Under the pieces are notes generated by a model. It worked only from the letters and a program-made list of their open reading frames with translations. It searched no databases and was not told where the DNA came from. From contig CP090852.1 in NCBI GenBank assembly GCA_041879415.1, positions 930,001-994,000 on the forward strand: a stretch of 64,000 nt of DNA, given 5' to 3'. The translations under genes and the position numbers were made by a program. This DNA is from Vibrio chagasii. Lineage in GTDB: Bacteria; Pseudomonadota; Gammaproteobacteria; Enterobacterales; Vibrionaceae. Shown here piece by piece: positions 33,306 through 42,055 of the stretch (position 1 is the stretch's first letter; each line of letters begins with the position of its first letter).

Positions 33306-33767
33306 ATGTTCTGCAAGCGCCTTTTGGCATTAGTTTTACCCATTTCTGTTGTCTTTTCTGCACACGCTGAAACCTTTGGTGAGCGAATAGAGCGCATCGA
33401 ACAAGAAAACGCACTCGCGAAGACAATGAGCGAAACACAAGCTGAGTTAATACAGAAAGTCGTTCAAACTAATCACTGCGCTAAAGTAGCATTGGTTCAT
33501 CACCAACGGATTCTAGGTCAATACAAGAATCCAACCTCTTCTTCAGAGCTATTCGTTAAATGGCGAGAACAGGGCAAGCAACTGGACAGTGAATATGAGG
33601 CCGAGTATCCCGGTTACCCTAAGCACGTATTTCAAGAATACCCAGCGGCTTCAAGCAAGGTTGATGGTTACCTATTCGCCCTAATTGACAATGGCTTGAA
33701 TGAAAAGTCATGGATCGCTAAAGAGTTCAAACAGTGTAAAAACAACAAGCTGATTTCAAGAGCCTAA
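33306..33767 (+). CDS. Exported hypothetical protein with signal peptide
   Basis: The 153-residue product begins with a clear Sec signal peptide (KRLLALVLPISVVFSAHA, cleavage after about residue 21). A charged helical region (about 24-55) and a Cys pair (HCAKV near 57 and FKQCKN near 143) follow, which could form a periplasmic disulfide. No domain is recognised. It stands alone between a featureless gap and the large secreted protein gene, which converges on it. Confidence 0.7.
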   Translation: MFCKRLLALVLPISVVFSAHAETFGERIERIEQENALAKTMSETQAELIQKVVQTNHCAKVALVHHQRILGQYKNPTSSSELFVKWREQGKQLDSEYEAEYPGYPKHVFQEYPAASSKVDGYLFALIDNGLNEKSWIAKEFKQCKNNKLISRA

Positions 33768-33785
33768 TTCAATGTTGGCAAAGAG

Positions 33786-33808
33786 CGGGCTTCCAAAATA
33801 GAAGCCCG
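33786..33808. other. Inverted repeat between convergent genes
   Basis: CGGGCTTC (33786-33793) pairs with GAAGCCCG (33801-33808) around a 7-base loop. There is no T tract on the plus side and only CTCTTTG on the minus side, so termination is weak or indirect. Confidence 0.5.
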
Positions 33809-33839
33809 ACAAACAACTTAAAGCACCTCGAGTTTCACG

Positions 33840-36071
33840 TTAATAAAGTAGAAACAGCCCTTCATACCCACCAATTTCTATCTGATTAACATATTCACCA
33901 ATGTTGCCATCTGCATCGACCGGCTTCATCGGCACATCCAATGTAATCGTCAGTTTCTCTGTCTCATAAAAACTTGCGCTCTTGCCGTGGAAATCGGTGC
34001 GATACAGCACTCGCCCATGATCAAACTCTCTCGCTAACACCATATCTTTAGGCCCACCAGCAACCACTTGCTCTTCAGATTGGTAAATAAAATAGGTAAA
34101 CGTCGGCAATACATGCGTCATACCATTAGGTAAGTCTTGGTGCACCATCTCGTTCATCGATGCATCACCGACTATGGTGTAATCGGCTGGCACAGGCGTA
34201 CTTGTCGAGAGCATTAGAGGAATGGCGTCAAAGCCTTGTGGAATGTGGTTCGCTGGCTCACCTAGCTCAATAGCTAACAGCGAGCTTGGCTGATACGCCA
34301 AATTCTTCGGTATACCACCCCGCCAAAAATTATCTGATGTGGTATTGCCACTCCCATAAACATAACCATTATTCCATTGGTTAAAGTAGCTGTAGTGAGG
34401 GTGGCGACTCAGATGGTAAATCGCCAAAGCGGAGTACTGATCTTGCTTCCAGTTTTGTTCACTATTCCCGTAGTGATGAACTCGTCCATAGCGCGTAGTT
34501 GCCTGAAAAATAACGCCCTGCTCAGCATAAGCGAGTGCAGAGTTATCCCAGTGTTTTGATATCCCTGAATAACCACTAAAACCTGTAGAAGGAAAGATAT
34601 AGTGCTCTCTGAGATATAGTGATCCGGCTTCGCGCAAGTGAGACTGGCCATTTCTTCCTAGCAAATTTGCCGTGCCTATGTTCAATCCAATCAACGCAGC
34701 ACTTTCTAGCAATGATAGATTTTTCAGGAACTCTGAAAATTGCAGTTTATAACGCTCATCCGCTTCACTTGAGCCAGCGACAGCACCCAGCTCCTGAACA
34801 TGTCCACCGGAGTAGACAAAGAATTGATTAGCGCCGATCAGCTTGTTGGTATCATCGTTGTAAGCGCCATTCAGGCCTTGTTCGCCCCAACTTTGTTGGT
34901 AATAGCCATGTATTGCCGACAGGTAGTCCAAATTAGCCATATTCGTTAGCGCCCACGAGGAATCAGCACTCCACATTCGACCAAATGGAATGACTCTCGA
35001 TTCCCAACGAAAGCGAGCTGTGGCGTTTTTATTTGTGCGATTACGGTACTCGCTTTGTGACAAGTAGTTATCACCATTGAGGTCTGCAGCAACATCAAAA
35101 CCACGGATTTTACGCCATTGGCTGATAGCACTTCCGTCTGGCGTGACTGTGGGTGCATCATTCAGTTTCACCGTCGGAAAACTGTTTTTTAGCTTCACAT
35201 CTTTTAAACGTGGGCGGTCTTGTGGGTTATCCCCCTGCCAACGAACCCTAACAACATAAAAGCGCCCGCCATCTCTTACAAAAGTTGAACCAAAATACTG
35301 CCCACCACCATAGCTTGCACCACTGCCATCATGTGTCGCCGCTCTCTCCCAGTCACTTGGTGGGTTCCAAATCACAGACTGGTTTTTGGTCATGTTGAGA
35401 GTTCTGTCTTTCTTACTCTCAAGCCTCTCCCACTGAGACACTATCCCATGAGAATCAACGGCAGCCGGGTATTCAATCCAAAACTCACCACCCGTAGCGA
35501 ACTGAGAAAACTTGAAGGTTATACGATCAAACGGCTCCGTATGGTAGATATAAAGCGCCCCACCGCTTTCGAAATTCTCAAATACATCTGCATCCCAAGG
35601 TGGTTGTTGGTAAAGCCAAAATCCCGCGTGATCCTCACTGGCTGTGTACCCAACAATTAAGGGTTTTCGATTTAACAGTGTGTTCTCACCGTGCGTTTTA
35701 TCAACTTCAGCGATAACTGTATCTTCGGAGAAGTGAAGGAAATAGTCTTCGAAGTTAATGCCATCCAACTCGGCTTGATTGCGAAGGTCGTTCTCCAACC
35801 AACCCGAACTCACCGCCATCGCTTGGTTGTACATATAGCCAATGGTTATAGCGTGTTGGTTGTCAGCAATGTCTGAATAAGCGCCGAATACAATGTCGCT
35901 GTTGGCGATCTCCCAATCAATAACATCGTCCGCAGATAAGGGGGAACCGTCGAGAGCAGTGCCGGGCTCATGTTGCCCAGGTAATACTACCGCTGTACCA
36001 ACGGCAAACGAGTGACTAGCAACCAAGTATGATGCACTGAGTGCTAGTACCCAGAGGATGTAGGTTTTCAT
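33840..36071 (-). CDS. Large secreted protein of unrecognised family, with an EF-hand-like loop
   Basis: The 743-residue protein carries a signal peptide (residues 1-26, ending ASHSFA) and no later membrane helix. A beta-sandwich-like stretch (about 70-290) precedes a calcium-loop pattern (DLNGDNYLSQSE, about 327-338). A Trp/Tyr/Gly-rich region (about 355-620) and a beta-rich tail follow. Aromatic patches (NQWNNGYVYGSG, YYQQSWGEQG) are common in carbohydrate-active proteins, but no catalytic signature is recognised. It adjoins the sugar-acid TRAP operon, so a polysaccharide-degrading or -binding role is inferred only. The ATG at 36071 has AGGAAG upstream; the frame also opens with TTG two codons earlier. 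Confidence 0.6.
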   Translation of the reverse strand: MKTYILWVLALSASYLVASHSFAVGTAVVLPGQHEPGTALDGSPLSADDVIDWEIANSDIVFGAYSDIADNQHAITIGYMYNQAMAVSSGWLENDLRNQAELDGINFEDYFLHFSEDTVIAEVDKTHGENTLLNRKPLIVGYTASEDHAGFWLYQQPPWDADVFENFESGGALYIYHTEPFDRITFKFSQFATGGEFWIEYPAAVDSHGIVSQWERLESKKDRTLNMTKNQSVIWNPPSDWERAATHDGSGASYGGGQYFGSTFVRDGGRFYVVRVRWQGDNPQDRPRLKDVKLKNSFPTVKLNDAPTVTPDGSAISQWRKIRGFDVAADLNGDNYLSQSEYRNRTNKNATARFRWESRVIPFGRMWSADSSWALTNMANLDYLSAIHGYYQQSWGEQGLNGAYNDDTNKLIGANQFFVYSGGHVQELGAVAGSSEADERYKLQFSEFLKNLSLLESAALIGLNIGTANLLGRNGQSHLREAGSLYLREHYIFPSTGFSGYSGISKHWDNSALAYAEQGVIFQATTRYGRVHHYGNSEQNWKQDQYSALAIYHLSRHPHYSYFNQWNNGYVYGSGNTTSDNFWRGGIPKNLAYQPSSLLAIELGEPANHIPQGFDAIPLMLSTSTPVPADYTIVGDASMNEMVHQDLPNGMTHVLPTFTYFIYQSEEQVVAGGPKDMVLAREFDHGRVLYRTDFHGKSASFYETEKLTITLDVPMKPVDADGNIGEYVNQIEIGGYEGLFLLY

Positions 36072-36450
36072 TATCAAAACTTCCTAATCGATACTGTCGT
36101 AACTCATATAACGAGACGAAAAGTCAGCCAACTTACGTGTCAATTTAGGAATCAAAATAAGAAAAAGTATTGGTTAGATATAAGTATTGATCAAGGATGC
36201 TCCGTCTGAACGATAGTTACCATCATTCATTCCATATAAATAGAGACGTAAACTCAGGACGTTATAGGGAAAGCTAAAAACTTATAATCTTAATTTTTCT
36301 CGTAAGGTAAGTTTCACAGGCAGTGAAAATTGAGAGGGCATTTATTCTCAAAATGAGAATTTTGGGTAAAGAGAGATTGTGGTGTTTCCATAGCAACACC
36401 ACCAAATTCCGTCACCGTTGATCGAATATCAAGATGTTCTGGGGGGAGAA
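36072..36450. other. Intergenic region upstream of the secreted protein gene
   Basis: The gap of about 380 bases holds two inverted repeats: TTTCAC-N5-GTGAAA (36312-36328) and ATTCTCA-AAA-TGAGAAT (36344-36360). The first resembles one arm pattern of the operators before the IclR gene at 37014, though its spacing is two bases longer. The rest is AT-rich and unassigned. The small gene at 36451 reads into this region. Confidence 0.45.
36344..36360. promoter_or_regulatory. Perfect 7-bp inverted repeat ATTCTCA-AAA-TGAGAAT
   Basis: A 17-base palindrome, of protein-binding type by size. The regulator is unknown. It lies about 275 bases before the secreted protein's start codon, perhaps too far for simple repression, and 90 bases past the end of the small gene at 36451. 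Confidence 0.4.
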
Positions 36451-36789
36451 TTACAGCCTTAAATTCCACTTACCTTGGTGGTCACGGTCGTAATTTTCTT
36501 GTGTATCGAAGCTTAAGTGCTTATCAATGTTTTTCAGCTTAATCCCACCCTGATTGAATGCGCTTTGAATAACGGAAGCCACTTGTTGTTGACCATCAGC
36601 CTCTAAGAAATTCGTTCTATCTTGATTGCTATCGAACACACAAACGATTTTTAAGCTTTGTGGAAAGGAAGAAAAATTGACCGTATGAGTCACCCAAAGA
36701 AAACCGTCATAGCCTTTCAACGTATCTTCACAAACGTCAGTTAGCACATCTCTAATTTGATTTTCGATCTTCTTGTCTGATTTACGCAT
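36451..36789 (-). CDS. 112-residue conserved hypothetical protein
   Basis: The 112-residue product resembles gamma-proteobacterial proteins often labelled Fis-family regulators by annotation pipelines, but I see no Fis helix-turn-helix here. It begins MRKSDKKIENQIRDVL, has the central FLWVTHTVNFSSFPQSLKIVC and ends DRDHQGKWNLRL. The mixed alpha/beta pattern lacks a signal peptide. A purine-rich AGGGG sits 9 bases before the ATG. It is divergent from the IclR gene. Function unknown. Confidence 0.75.
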   Translation of the reverse strand: MRKSDKKIENQIRDVLTDVCEDTLKGYDGFLWVTHTVNFSSFPQSLKIVCVFDSNQDRTNFLEADGQQQVASVIQSAFNQGGIKLKNIDKHLSFDTQENYDRDHQGKWNLRL

Positions 36790-36906
36790 GAAGCAAAGCC
36801 CCTATTTAACACCTTAAAATATAAGGTTTTTTGGTCAATGTAGTCTTAACCGATATTGGACACTGTGAATGTTTCAAATGCAAAGTATTTATACCTCAGC
36901 TGAAAA

Positions 36907-36921
36907 TTCCACAATGTGGGA
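36907..36921. promoter_or_regulatory. Putative IclR operator a
   Basis: TTCCACAATGTGGGA is a near-palindrome whose centre lies exactly 21 bases (two helical turns) from that of the copy at 36928-36942. Confidence 0.55.
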
Positions 36922-36927
36922 CTATTG

Positions 36928-36942
36928 TTTCACAGAGTGGAA
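36928..36942. promoter_or_regulatory. Putative IclR operator b
   Basis: TTTCACAGAGTGGAA matches operator a in the arms TTYCAC / GTGGRA. Both lie 70-110 bases before the start of the IclR gene, consistent with autoregulation. Confidence 0.55.
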
Positions 36943-37013
36943 TGTTGATAGTTATCACATTATCAATAACAAACAGCGGCTATATTTCCACCCATACAAA
37001 GAGAGGCGGTTTT

Positions 37014-37739
37014 ATGAGCAAATTACAGGGTAATCAAGCATTGGTTAAAGCTATCGCAGTGATCGACTCGATTGCTGAAGGTAATCGACAACTGAAAGAT
37101 GTATGCGAACATTTAGAGTTACCGAAATCGACCGTGCACAGAATTATCCAAGGGCTAATAGAAGCTCGTTATATCCGTGAAGTTAAAGGAATTGGTCTCG
37201 TATTGGGGACTAAGATGATTCAGCTTGGTATCCGTGCTCAGCAGGACATGCCTCTCAAAGAAATTGCTAAGCCATTCCTACGTGAGCTAGCAGCAAGAAC
37301 AAAAGACACAGTTCATCTAGGCATTAAAGATGAAGACCAAATATTCTACCTAGATAAGATCCCTGGAGAGCGTGCCATTCAACTACGCTCCCAAGTGGGA
37401 GACCGACTCCCGATGTCCGCAACAGGGATTGGAAAAGCGTTAATGATTGATATGCCAAAGATGGAGTGGATTCGATTAATTTCATCACAAACTAATCATG
37501 ACGTTGACTCGATGCTAAAACGAATGAATGAATATTCTAAGTATGACTATAGCTATGACTTAGAAGATAACGAAGATCTTGTGCGCTGTGTTGCCGTGCC
37601 AATTAGAAATAAATATAACAATATTATTGCGGCTATCTCAGTAACCAGTATTAAAGAATATATGTCTGACGAGAGAATGACAGAATTAATCCCTGTTATT
37701 ACTGAATATTGTCAGAAAATATCCAAGCAACTTAATTAA
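37014..37739 (+). CDS. IclR-family regulator of the sugar-acid TRAP operon
   Basis: The 241-residue regulator has an N-terminal winged helix (residues about 5-65, LKDVCEHLELPKSTVHRIIQGL) and a C-terminal IclR effector domain (about 75-240, with RSQVGDRLPMSATGIGKAL). The ATG at 37014 has GAGAGGCGG directly upstream; the frame is open further upstream but reads through promoter DNA. It is first on the plus strand before the TRAP genes, with a 60-base gap. It is a different lineage from the IclR at 19256. Its effector is probably the imported sugar acid or 2-keto-3-deoxygalactonate. Confidence 0.92.
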   Translation: MSKLQGNQALVKAIAVIDSIAEGNRQLKDVCEHLELPKSTVHRIIQGLIEARYIREVKGIGLVLGTKMIQLGIRAQQDMPLKEIAKPFLRELAARTKDTVHLGIKDEDQIFYLDKIPGERAIQLRSQVGDRLPMSATGIGKALMIDMPKMEWIRLISSQTNHDVDSMLKRMNEYSKYDYSYDLEDNEDLVRCVAVPIRNKYNNIIAAISVTSIKEYMSDERMTELIPVITEYCQKISKQLN

Positions 37740-37745
37740 CCCTAC

Positions 37746-37766
37746 AAGTGTATGTAACTTACACTT
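37746..37766 (+). other. Intercistronic inverted repeat between the IclR and TRAP genes
   Basis: AAGTGTA (37746-37752) and TACACTT (37760-37766) flank a 7-base loop. No T tract follows, so this is either an operator for the TRAP genes or an mRNA hairpin rather than a terminator. Confidence 0.45.
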
Positions 37767-37799
37767 AAATTATAAATAATAAATTAATCAGGTACGACT

Positions 37800-38855
37800 A
37801 TGTCTAGAACAGGAAAAATTCTAGCCATTGGTGGGGTGTTTGTCGCCTCAATCATTGGTGCAGCAATTGCTACTAACTCTCAAGGAAATAGCCAATCGAG
37901 TATTGCGGCTGGTGAATCTCAAGTTCAAACACTGCGTTTCAGCATGAGCTCTAATAACAAACACCCAATTTATGATGGTGCTGCTAAATTCAAAGAAATC
38001 GTTGAAAAATTTACCGAACTGAAGGTGGATATATACCCCTCAGCACAGTTAGGTGATGATCGTGCAGCCATTGAAATGTTGCAGTTAGGTACACTTGATG
38101 TATCTATTCCATCAACAGGTCCGCTTGCTAATTTCTACCCAGAATACAATGTGTTCGACCTACCTTTTATGATCACCAGCGAAGATGTAGCTGACAAAGT
38201 TCTCCGAAGCGAGTTTTCTGACGATATGTTGAAAAGACTAGAGTCTAAAGGCTTAGTCGGACTAGATTTCTGGGAAAATGGTTTTCGCCATCTTACCAAT
38301 TCTCAGCATGCAGTTAGAACGATTGAAGATGTTAAAGGCTTAAAGATACGAACAATGGAGAGTCCACTTCACTTGGACGCATGGAATGCGATGGGCGCAA
38401 CGCCAACACCAATGGCGTTCAACGAACTGTTCACAGCGCTACAACAAGGTACCGTTGACGGGCAAGAAAACCCATATCCGAATATCGCATTAAACAACTT
38501 GTTCGAAGTACAAGAAACTATTTCAAACACCGGCCATGTATACACACCCTTAGCCCTAATTGTTAGCCAAGCTACATGGAACAAGCTAAGCCGTCACGAC
38601 CAAAGAGTCTTGCGCCAAGCAGCAATTGATGCTGGCGACTACGAGCGCCAGGTTAACCGTCGAGTAAACCAAGAAAGCTTGGATGTTATTAAGAAAAACA
38701 TGGAAGTCGTAACCCTGACACCTGAAGCTCTGGTTGGTTTCCAAGAAGCGACTAAACCAGTTATTGAGAAATACACACCAATCATTGGTAAAGATGTTGT
38801 ATCCGCTTTCCAAGAGCAAATTAAAAAAGCAGAAAGTGAATTAGCAACTCAGTAA
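37800..38855 (+). CDS. TRAP periplasmic binding protein (DctP type)
   Basis: The 351-residue binding protein has an N-terminal hydrophobic export segment (about residues 6-24) and the DctP fold: YPSAQLGDDRAAIEMLQLGTLD, a carboxylate-binding Arg in GLKIRTMESP (about 180-189) and QQGTVDGQENP. It captures an acidic sugar for the permease genes that follow. The neighbouring enzymes make the cargo likely a hexonate or anhydro-hexonate. CAGG precedes the ATG. It differs strongly from the diketogulonate binding protein at 13978. Confidence 0.92.
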   Translation: MSRTGKILAIGGVFVASIIGAAIATNSQGNSQSSIAAGESQVQTLRFSMSSNNKHPIYDGAAKFKEIVEKFTELKVDIYPSAQLGDDRAAIEMLQLGTLDVSIPSTGPLANFYPEYNVFDLPFMITSEDVADKVLRSEFSDDMLKRLESKGLVGLDFWENGFRHLTNSQHAVRTIEDVKGLKIRTMESPLHLDAWNAMGATPTPMAFNELFTALQQGTVDGQENPYPNIALNNLFEVQETISNTGHVYTPLALIVSQATWNKLSRHDQRVLRQAAIDAGDYERQVNRRVNQESLDVIKKNMEVVTLTPEALVGFQEATKPVIEKYTPIIGKDVVSAFQEQIKKAESELATQ

Positions 38856-38889
38856 CTCAAGCCATCACTTTATATTTAGAATCTTACTT

Positions 38890-38930
38890 TTTTAATACTG
38901 ACTATTTTAATACTGACTATTTTAATACTT
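38890..38930 (+). repeat. 15-bp tandem repeat
   Basis: TTTTAATACTGACTA occurs at 38890-38904 and 38905-38919, with a partial third copy TTTTAATACTT at 38920-38930. It lies in the 148-base gap between the binding-protein and small-permease genes and has no start codon or clear binding motif. Confidence 0.85.
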
Positions 38931-39003
38931 AGTTTTTCATGGTTATAAAAATAAACCATAAGAAGTAATCGTTCTAAGTAACAAGTGGATAAGGAATCTT
39001 ATT

Positions 39004-39477
39004 ATGTTGAATTGGTTAGACAAGTATTTTGAAAATACGATAGCCGTAATACTGCTCGTTATTATGACGGCAGCAATATTCTTACAAGTAGTATCCAGAA
39101 CATTCGATTATTCAATTGCTTGGACTGAAGAATTAGCTCGCTACTGTTTCATTTGGCTAGTTTATATCGGCATCAGTTTTGCCGTTGCAAAAAAGAGCCA
39201 TATTAAAATTGAAGCGATATCTATGTTAATTGACGACAAAGAAAAGAAGTACCTAAGCCTATTCTCAGATTGTGTATTTTTGATTTTCTCCGTCGTGATC
39301 TTATTTAAATCCACACAAATGGTAGAACACCTCTATCAGTTGGGACAAACATCGCCAGCGCTTGGGCTACCGATGTGGATAGTTTACTTAGCTGGTCCAG
39401 TAGGATTTGCACTTACGACTCTCAGATTGATTCAACAGATGGTCTCGACCACTGACGACATCAAAGCAGCGAAATAA
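39004..39477 (+). CDS. TRAP transporter small membrane subunit (DctQ type)
   Basis: The 157-residue membrane protein has four hydrophobic segments. Diagnostic features are ARYCFIWLVYIGISFAVAKKSHIKIE and the C-terminal LPMWIVYLAGPVGF. It partners the large permease 9 bases downstream. AAGGAATCTT precedes the ATG. The gap upstream contains a 15-bp tandem repeat. Confidence 0.92.
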   Translation: MLNWLDKYFENTIAVILLVIMTAAIFLQVVSRTFDYSIAWTEELARYCFIWLVYIGISFAVAKKSHIKIEAISMLIDDKEKKYLSLFSDCVFLIFSVVILFKSTQMVEHLYQLGQTSPALGLPMWIVYLAGPVGFALTTLRLIQQMVSTTDDIKAAK

Positions 39478-39486
39478 GAGGTAATC

Positions 39487-40755
39487 ATGTCAGTATTTAT
39501 TTTGTTTGCGACATTCGCACTGCTCGTTATTGCCTCTGTACCTATTGCTATCTCACTAGGTATGGCAACGCTGCTCACTATTATTTCGACGGGTACGCTA
39601 AGCGTTGATTTCCTTGTGAGTACCTTAATCACGTCTGTTGATTCGTTTCCAATCATGGCAGTGCCATTTTTCATTCTGGCAGGTGACATCATGGGCAGCG
39701 GTGGTATCTCGCAGCGTTTGGTGAACTTTGCTAACTCACTGGTAAAAAACATCACAGGTGGCTTCGCGATTGCTTCGATCATTACATGTATGTTCTTCGC
39801 TGCTATCTCTGGCTCAGGCCCAGCAACGGTTGCAGCCGTCGGTGGCATCATGATCCCTGCGATGATCAAATACGGTTATGACAAAGGCTTTGCAACTGCG
39901 GTTGTTACTGCAGCAGGCGCGATTGGTGTAATGATTCCGCCAAGCATTCCTATGGTGATGTACGGTGTATCTGCTGGCGTTTCCATTGGTGATTTGTTCA
40001 TTGCAGGCATCATCCCTGGCGTCTTGGTGTCACTGTGCTTGATGGCGTGGGCATACATCTACTCAAAGAAGAAAGGCTACAAAGGGTCAGACGAACCGTT
40101 TAGCTGGAAAGAAGTATGGGTTCAGTTTAAGCATGCTCAGTTAGCACTACTCATTCCTGTGATCATTCTAGGCGGTATCTACGGCGGTATATTCACTCCA
40201 ACAGAGGCGAGTGTCGTAGCTGTAGTCTATGGCCTGGTAGTAAGTCTATTTGCCTACAAAGAAATAACCTTCAAAGACTTGCCGCAAATCTTCACTAAAT
40301 CTGTGATTACTTCAGTGATTGTATTGTTGATTGTGGGTACAGCGACCGCGTTTGGTAAGTACTTAGCGCTTGAACAAATCCCGACGCAGATTGCTAACGC
40401 TATGCTGGAGTTTTCGGATAGCAAAGTAATTTTCATTATTTTAATGGTGGCACTGCTACTTGTCGTTGGCTGTTTCATGGAGACAGTTGCTGCAATCATT
40501 ATCCTGACGCCTATTCTGGTTCCTGTGGCCATGTTATTCGGTTTCAACCCAGTTCATATCGGCATCATCATGGTAGTAACTCTGGCTATCGGGTTTATCA
40601 CGCCTCCTCTAGGTCTAAACTTATTTGTCGGCTCAAGTGTTTCTGGGGTCTCTGTTGAGAAGCTCTCAAAAGCAATTATTCCGTTCTTCCTAGCCATGAT
40701 GTTTGCACTAACACTGATTGTATTTATTCCCCAGATCTCTCTGGTTCTGATTTAA
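39487..40755 (+). CDS. TRAP transporter large membrane subunit (DctM type)
   Basis: The 422-residue channel subunit has about 12 hydrophobic segments and the family blocks FPIMAVPFFILAGDIM, FAAISGSGPATVAAVGGIMIPAM-like core and GVMIPPSIPMVMYG. It is the sodium-coupled transporter for the sugar acid. The AGAGGTAATC ribosome site precedes the start. Translation of the next gene begins 14 bases after its stop. Confidence 0.94.
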   Translation: MSVFILFATFALLVIASVPIAISLGMATLLTIISTGTLSVDFLVSTLITSVDSFPIMAVPFFILAGDIMGSGGISQRLVNFANSLVKNITGGFAIASIITCMFFAAISGSGPATVAAVGGIMIPAMIKYGYDKGFATAVVTAAGAIGVMIPPSIPMVMYGVSAGVSIGDLFIAGIIPGVLVSLCLMAWAYIYSKKKGYKGSDEPFSWKEVWVQFKHAQLALLIPVIILGGIYGGIFTPTEASVVAVVYGLVVSLFAYKEITFKDLPQIFTKSVITSVIVLLIVGTATAFGKYLALEQIPTQIANAMLEFSDSKVIFIILMVALLLVVGCFMETVAAIIILTPILVPVAMLFGFNPVHIGIIMVVTLAIGFITPPLGLNLFVGSSVSGVSVEKLSKAIIPFFLAMMFALTLIVFIPQISLVLI

Positions 40756-40769
40756 GTAAGGTATTTATT

Positions 40770-41915
40770 GTGAAAATTATTGATGTCATTCCACACGCAA
40801 TCTCAGTTCCACTTGAGACACCGTTTTACTTTGCTCAGGGCTGGGTTCATAACCGTAGCTCAATGATCATTGAAATTGTTACCGATGAAGGAGTTATCGG
40901 TTTTGGTGAGGCCTTGTGTCATGGACTGCAAAGCCCACACATCGCTGCTGCATTTGTCGAGCATACCTTTAAGCCATTTCTACTTGGACGTAGTCCGTTC
41001 GACGTAGAGGTACTTTGGGAAGAGATGTACAACGTGACTCGTCCATATGGTCAAGGTGGTTCTGCAGTAAACGCGATCAGCGGTGTTGATATTGCCCTGT
41101 GGGATGTCATTGGTAAGGCTCTCAATAAACCGATCCACTCCCTCATAGGTGGTGCATTCCGCAAGGAAGTCACCCCTTATGCTACAGGCTTCTATCGTAT
41201 TGCAGACGCAAAATACCCAGAAGCCGCGATCGAAGAAGCACACCGTTATGTCGATGGTGGCTTTGAAGCCTTCAAGCTTAAGATTGGATTCGGTGTAGAG
41301 GAAGATATCGCCTTCATTCGTTCAATTCGCGAAGCCGTCGGTAATGACGTGAAAATCATGGCAGATGCTAATGGTGCTTACAACGCGGCTGCAGCACGTC
41401 GCATCATCAAGGAAACAGAAGAATTCAATCTGTATTTCTTGGAAGAACTATTGGCACCTGAAGATATCACTGGCTACCAAGAAATCAAAAACCTCTCTAA
41501 AACTTATATCGCCGCTGGTGAACAACTATTCGGAAAGATGGGATACCGCCCTTGGCTTGAACAGAGAGCACTCGATGTTATTCAACCTGACTTATGTTCT
41601 TCAGGCGGTATCACGGAATGTAAAAAGATTGCAGCAATGGCACAAGCAAACCACACCATGATGATTCCACACGTGTGGGGTTCTGGCATTGGTATTGCGG
41701 CTTCTTTGCAGTTTATTGCTTCACTACCAAGCTCACCACTATCACTCAACCCTATCGAGCCAATGCTTGAGTTTGACCAGTCTTCACACCCATTCCGCAA
41801 AGATCTCATTTGCGATGGCATCAAGATGCAAAACGGCAAGGTACAAATTTCTACCAAACCGGGCATAGGCGTAGATGTGAATACTGACATCATCAAGCAA
41901 TACAAAGTTAACTAA
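40770..41915 (+). CDS. Enolase-superfamily cycloisomerase/dehydratase of the galactarolactone cycloisomerase-like group
   Basis: The 381-residue protein belongs to the mandelate racemase / muconate lactonising subgroup. The base motif KLK (FKLKIGFG, about residue 170), metal ligands Asp (MADANGAY, about 199), Glu (LEELLAPE, about 225) and Glu (AAGEQLF, about 251), and the distal IPHVWGSG His (about 301) are all visible. By memory the layout (IGFGVEED, LQPDLCSSGG, NPIEPMLEFD) is closer to galactarolactone cycloisomerase and 3,6-anhydro-galactonate cycloisomerase than to DgoD. The product would be a 2-keto-3-deoxy sugar acid for DgoK. It starts with GTG, with TAAGG 8 bases upstream. Confidence 0.85.
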   Translation: MKIIDVIPHAISVPLETPFYFAQGWVHNRSSMIIEIVTDEGVIGFGEALCHGLQSPHIAAAFVEHTFKPFLLGRSPFDVEVLWEEMYNVTRPYGQGGSAVNAISGVDIALWDVIGKALNKPIHSLIGGAFRKEVTPYATGFYRIADAKYPEAAIEEAHRYVDGGFEAFKLKIGFGVEEDIAFIRSIREAVGNDVKIMADANGAYNAAAARRIIKETEEFNLYFLEELLAPEDITGYQEIKNLSKTYIAAGEQLFGKMGYRPWLEQRALDVIQPDLCSSGGITECKKIAAMAQANHTMMIPHVWGSGIGIAASLQFIASLPSSPLSLNPIEPMLEFDQSSHPFRKDLICDGIKMQNGKVQISTKPGIGVDVNTDIIKQYKVN

Positions 41916-41988
41916 CTAAGCGGAGTTAACTAAATAAGCGGAGTTAACTAAATAAGCAAAGTTAACTAAACGAAAGAGTTACCTAGAT
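41902..41988 (+). repeat. 18-bp tandem array containing the gene's stop codon
   Basis: AAGCGGAGTTAACTAAAT occurs exactly at 41918-41935 and 41936-41953, then as AAGCAAAGTTAACTAAAC at 41954-41971, and degenerates at 41972-41988. The unit derives from the end of the cycloisomerase gene (AAAGTTAACTAA, Val-Asn-stop). As 18 is a multiple of three, each copy retains an in-frame TAA. It fills most of the gap before dgoK. Confidence 0.85.
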
Positions 41989-42055
41989 ACACAAAGTAAA
42001 GACATCAACTAAACCTAAAACTGCGCGCCTTAGGGCGCGTCTGTGAGCTGTAATT

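Noticed and set aside
36312..36328. TTTCAC-N5-GTGAAA as a third operator for the IclR at 37014
   Set aside because: The arms match but the spacing is 5 rather than 3 bases, which would change the helical phase; kept only as a weak remark.
36831..37013. In-frame N-terminal extension of the IclR gene at 37014
   Set aside because: It spans the putative operators and is Cys-rich and unlike the family; a strong ribosome site precedes the ATG at 37014.
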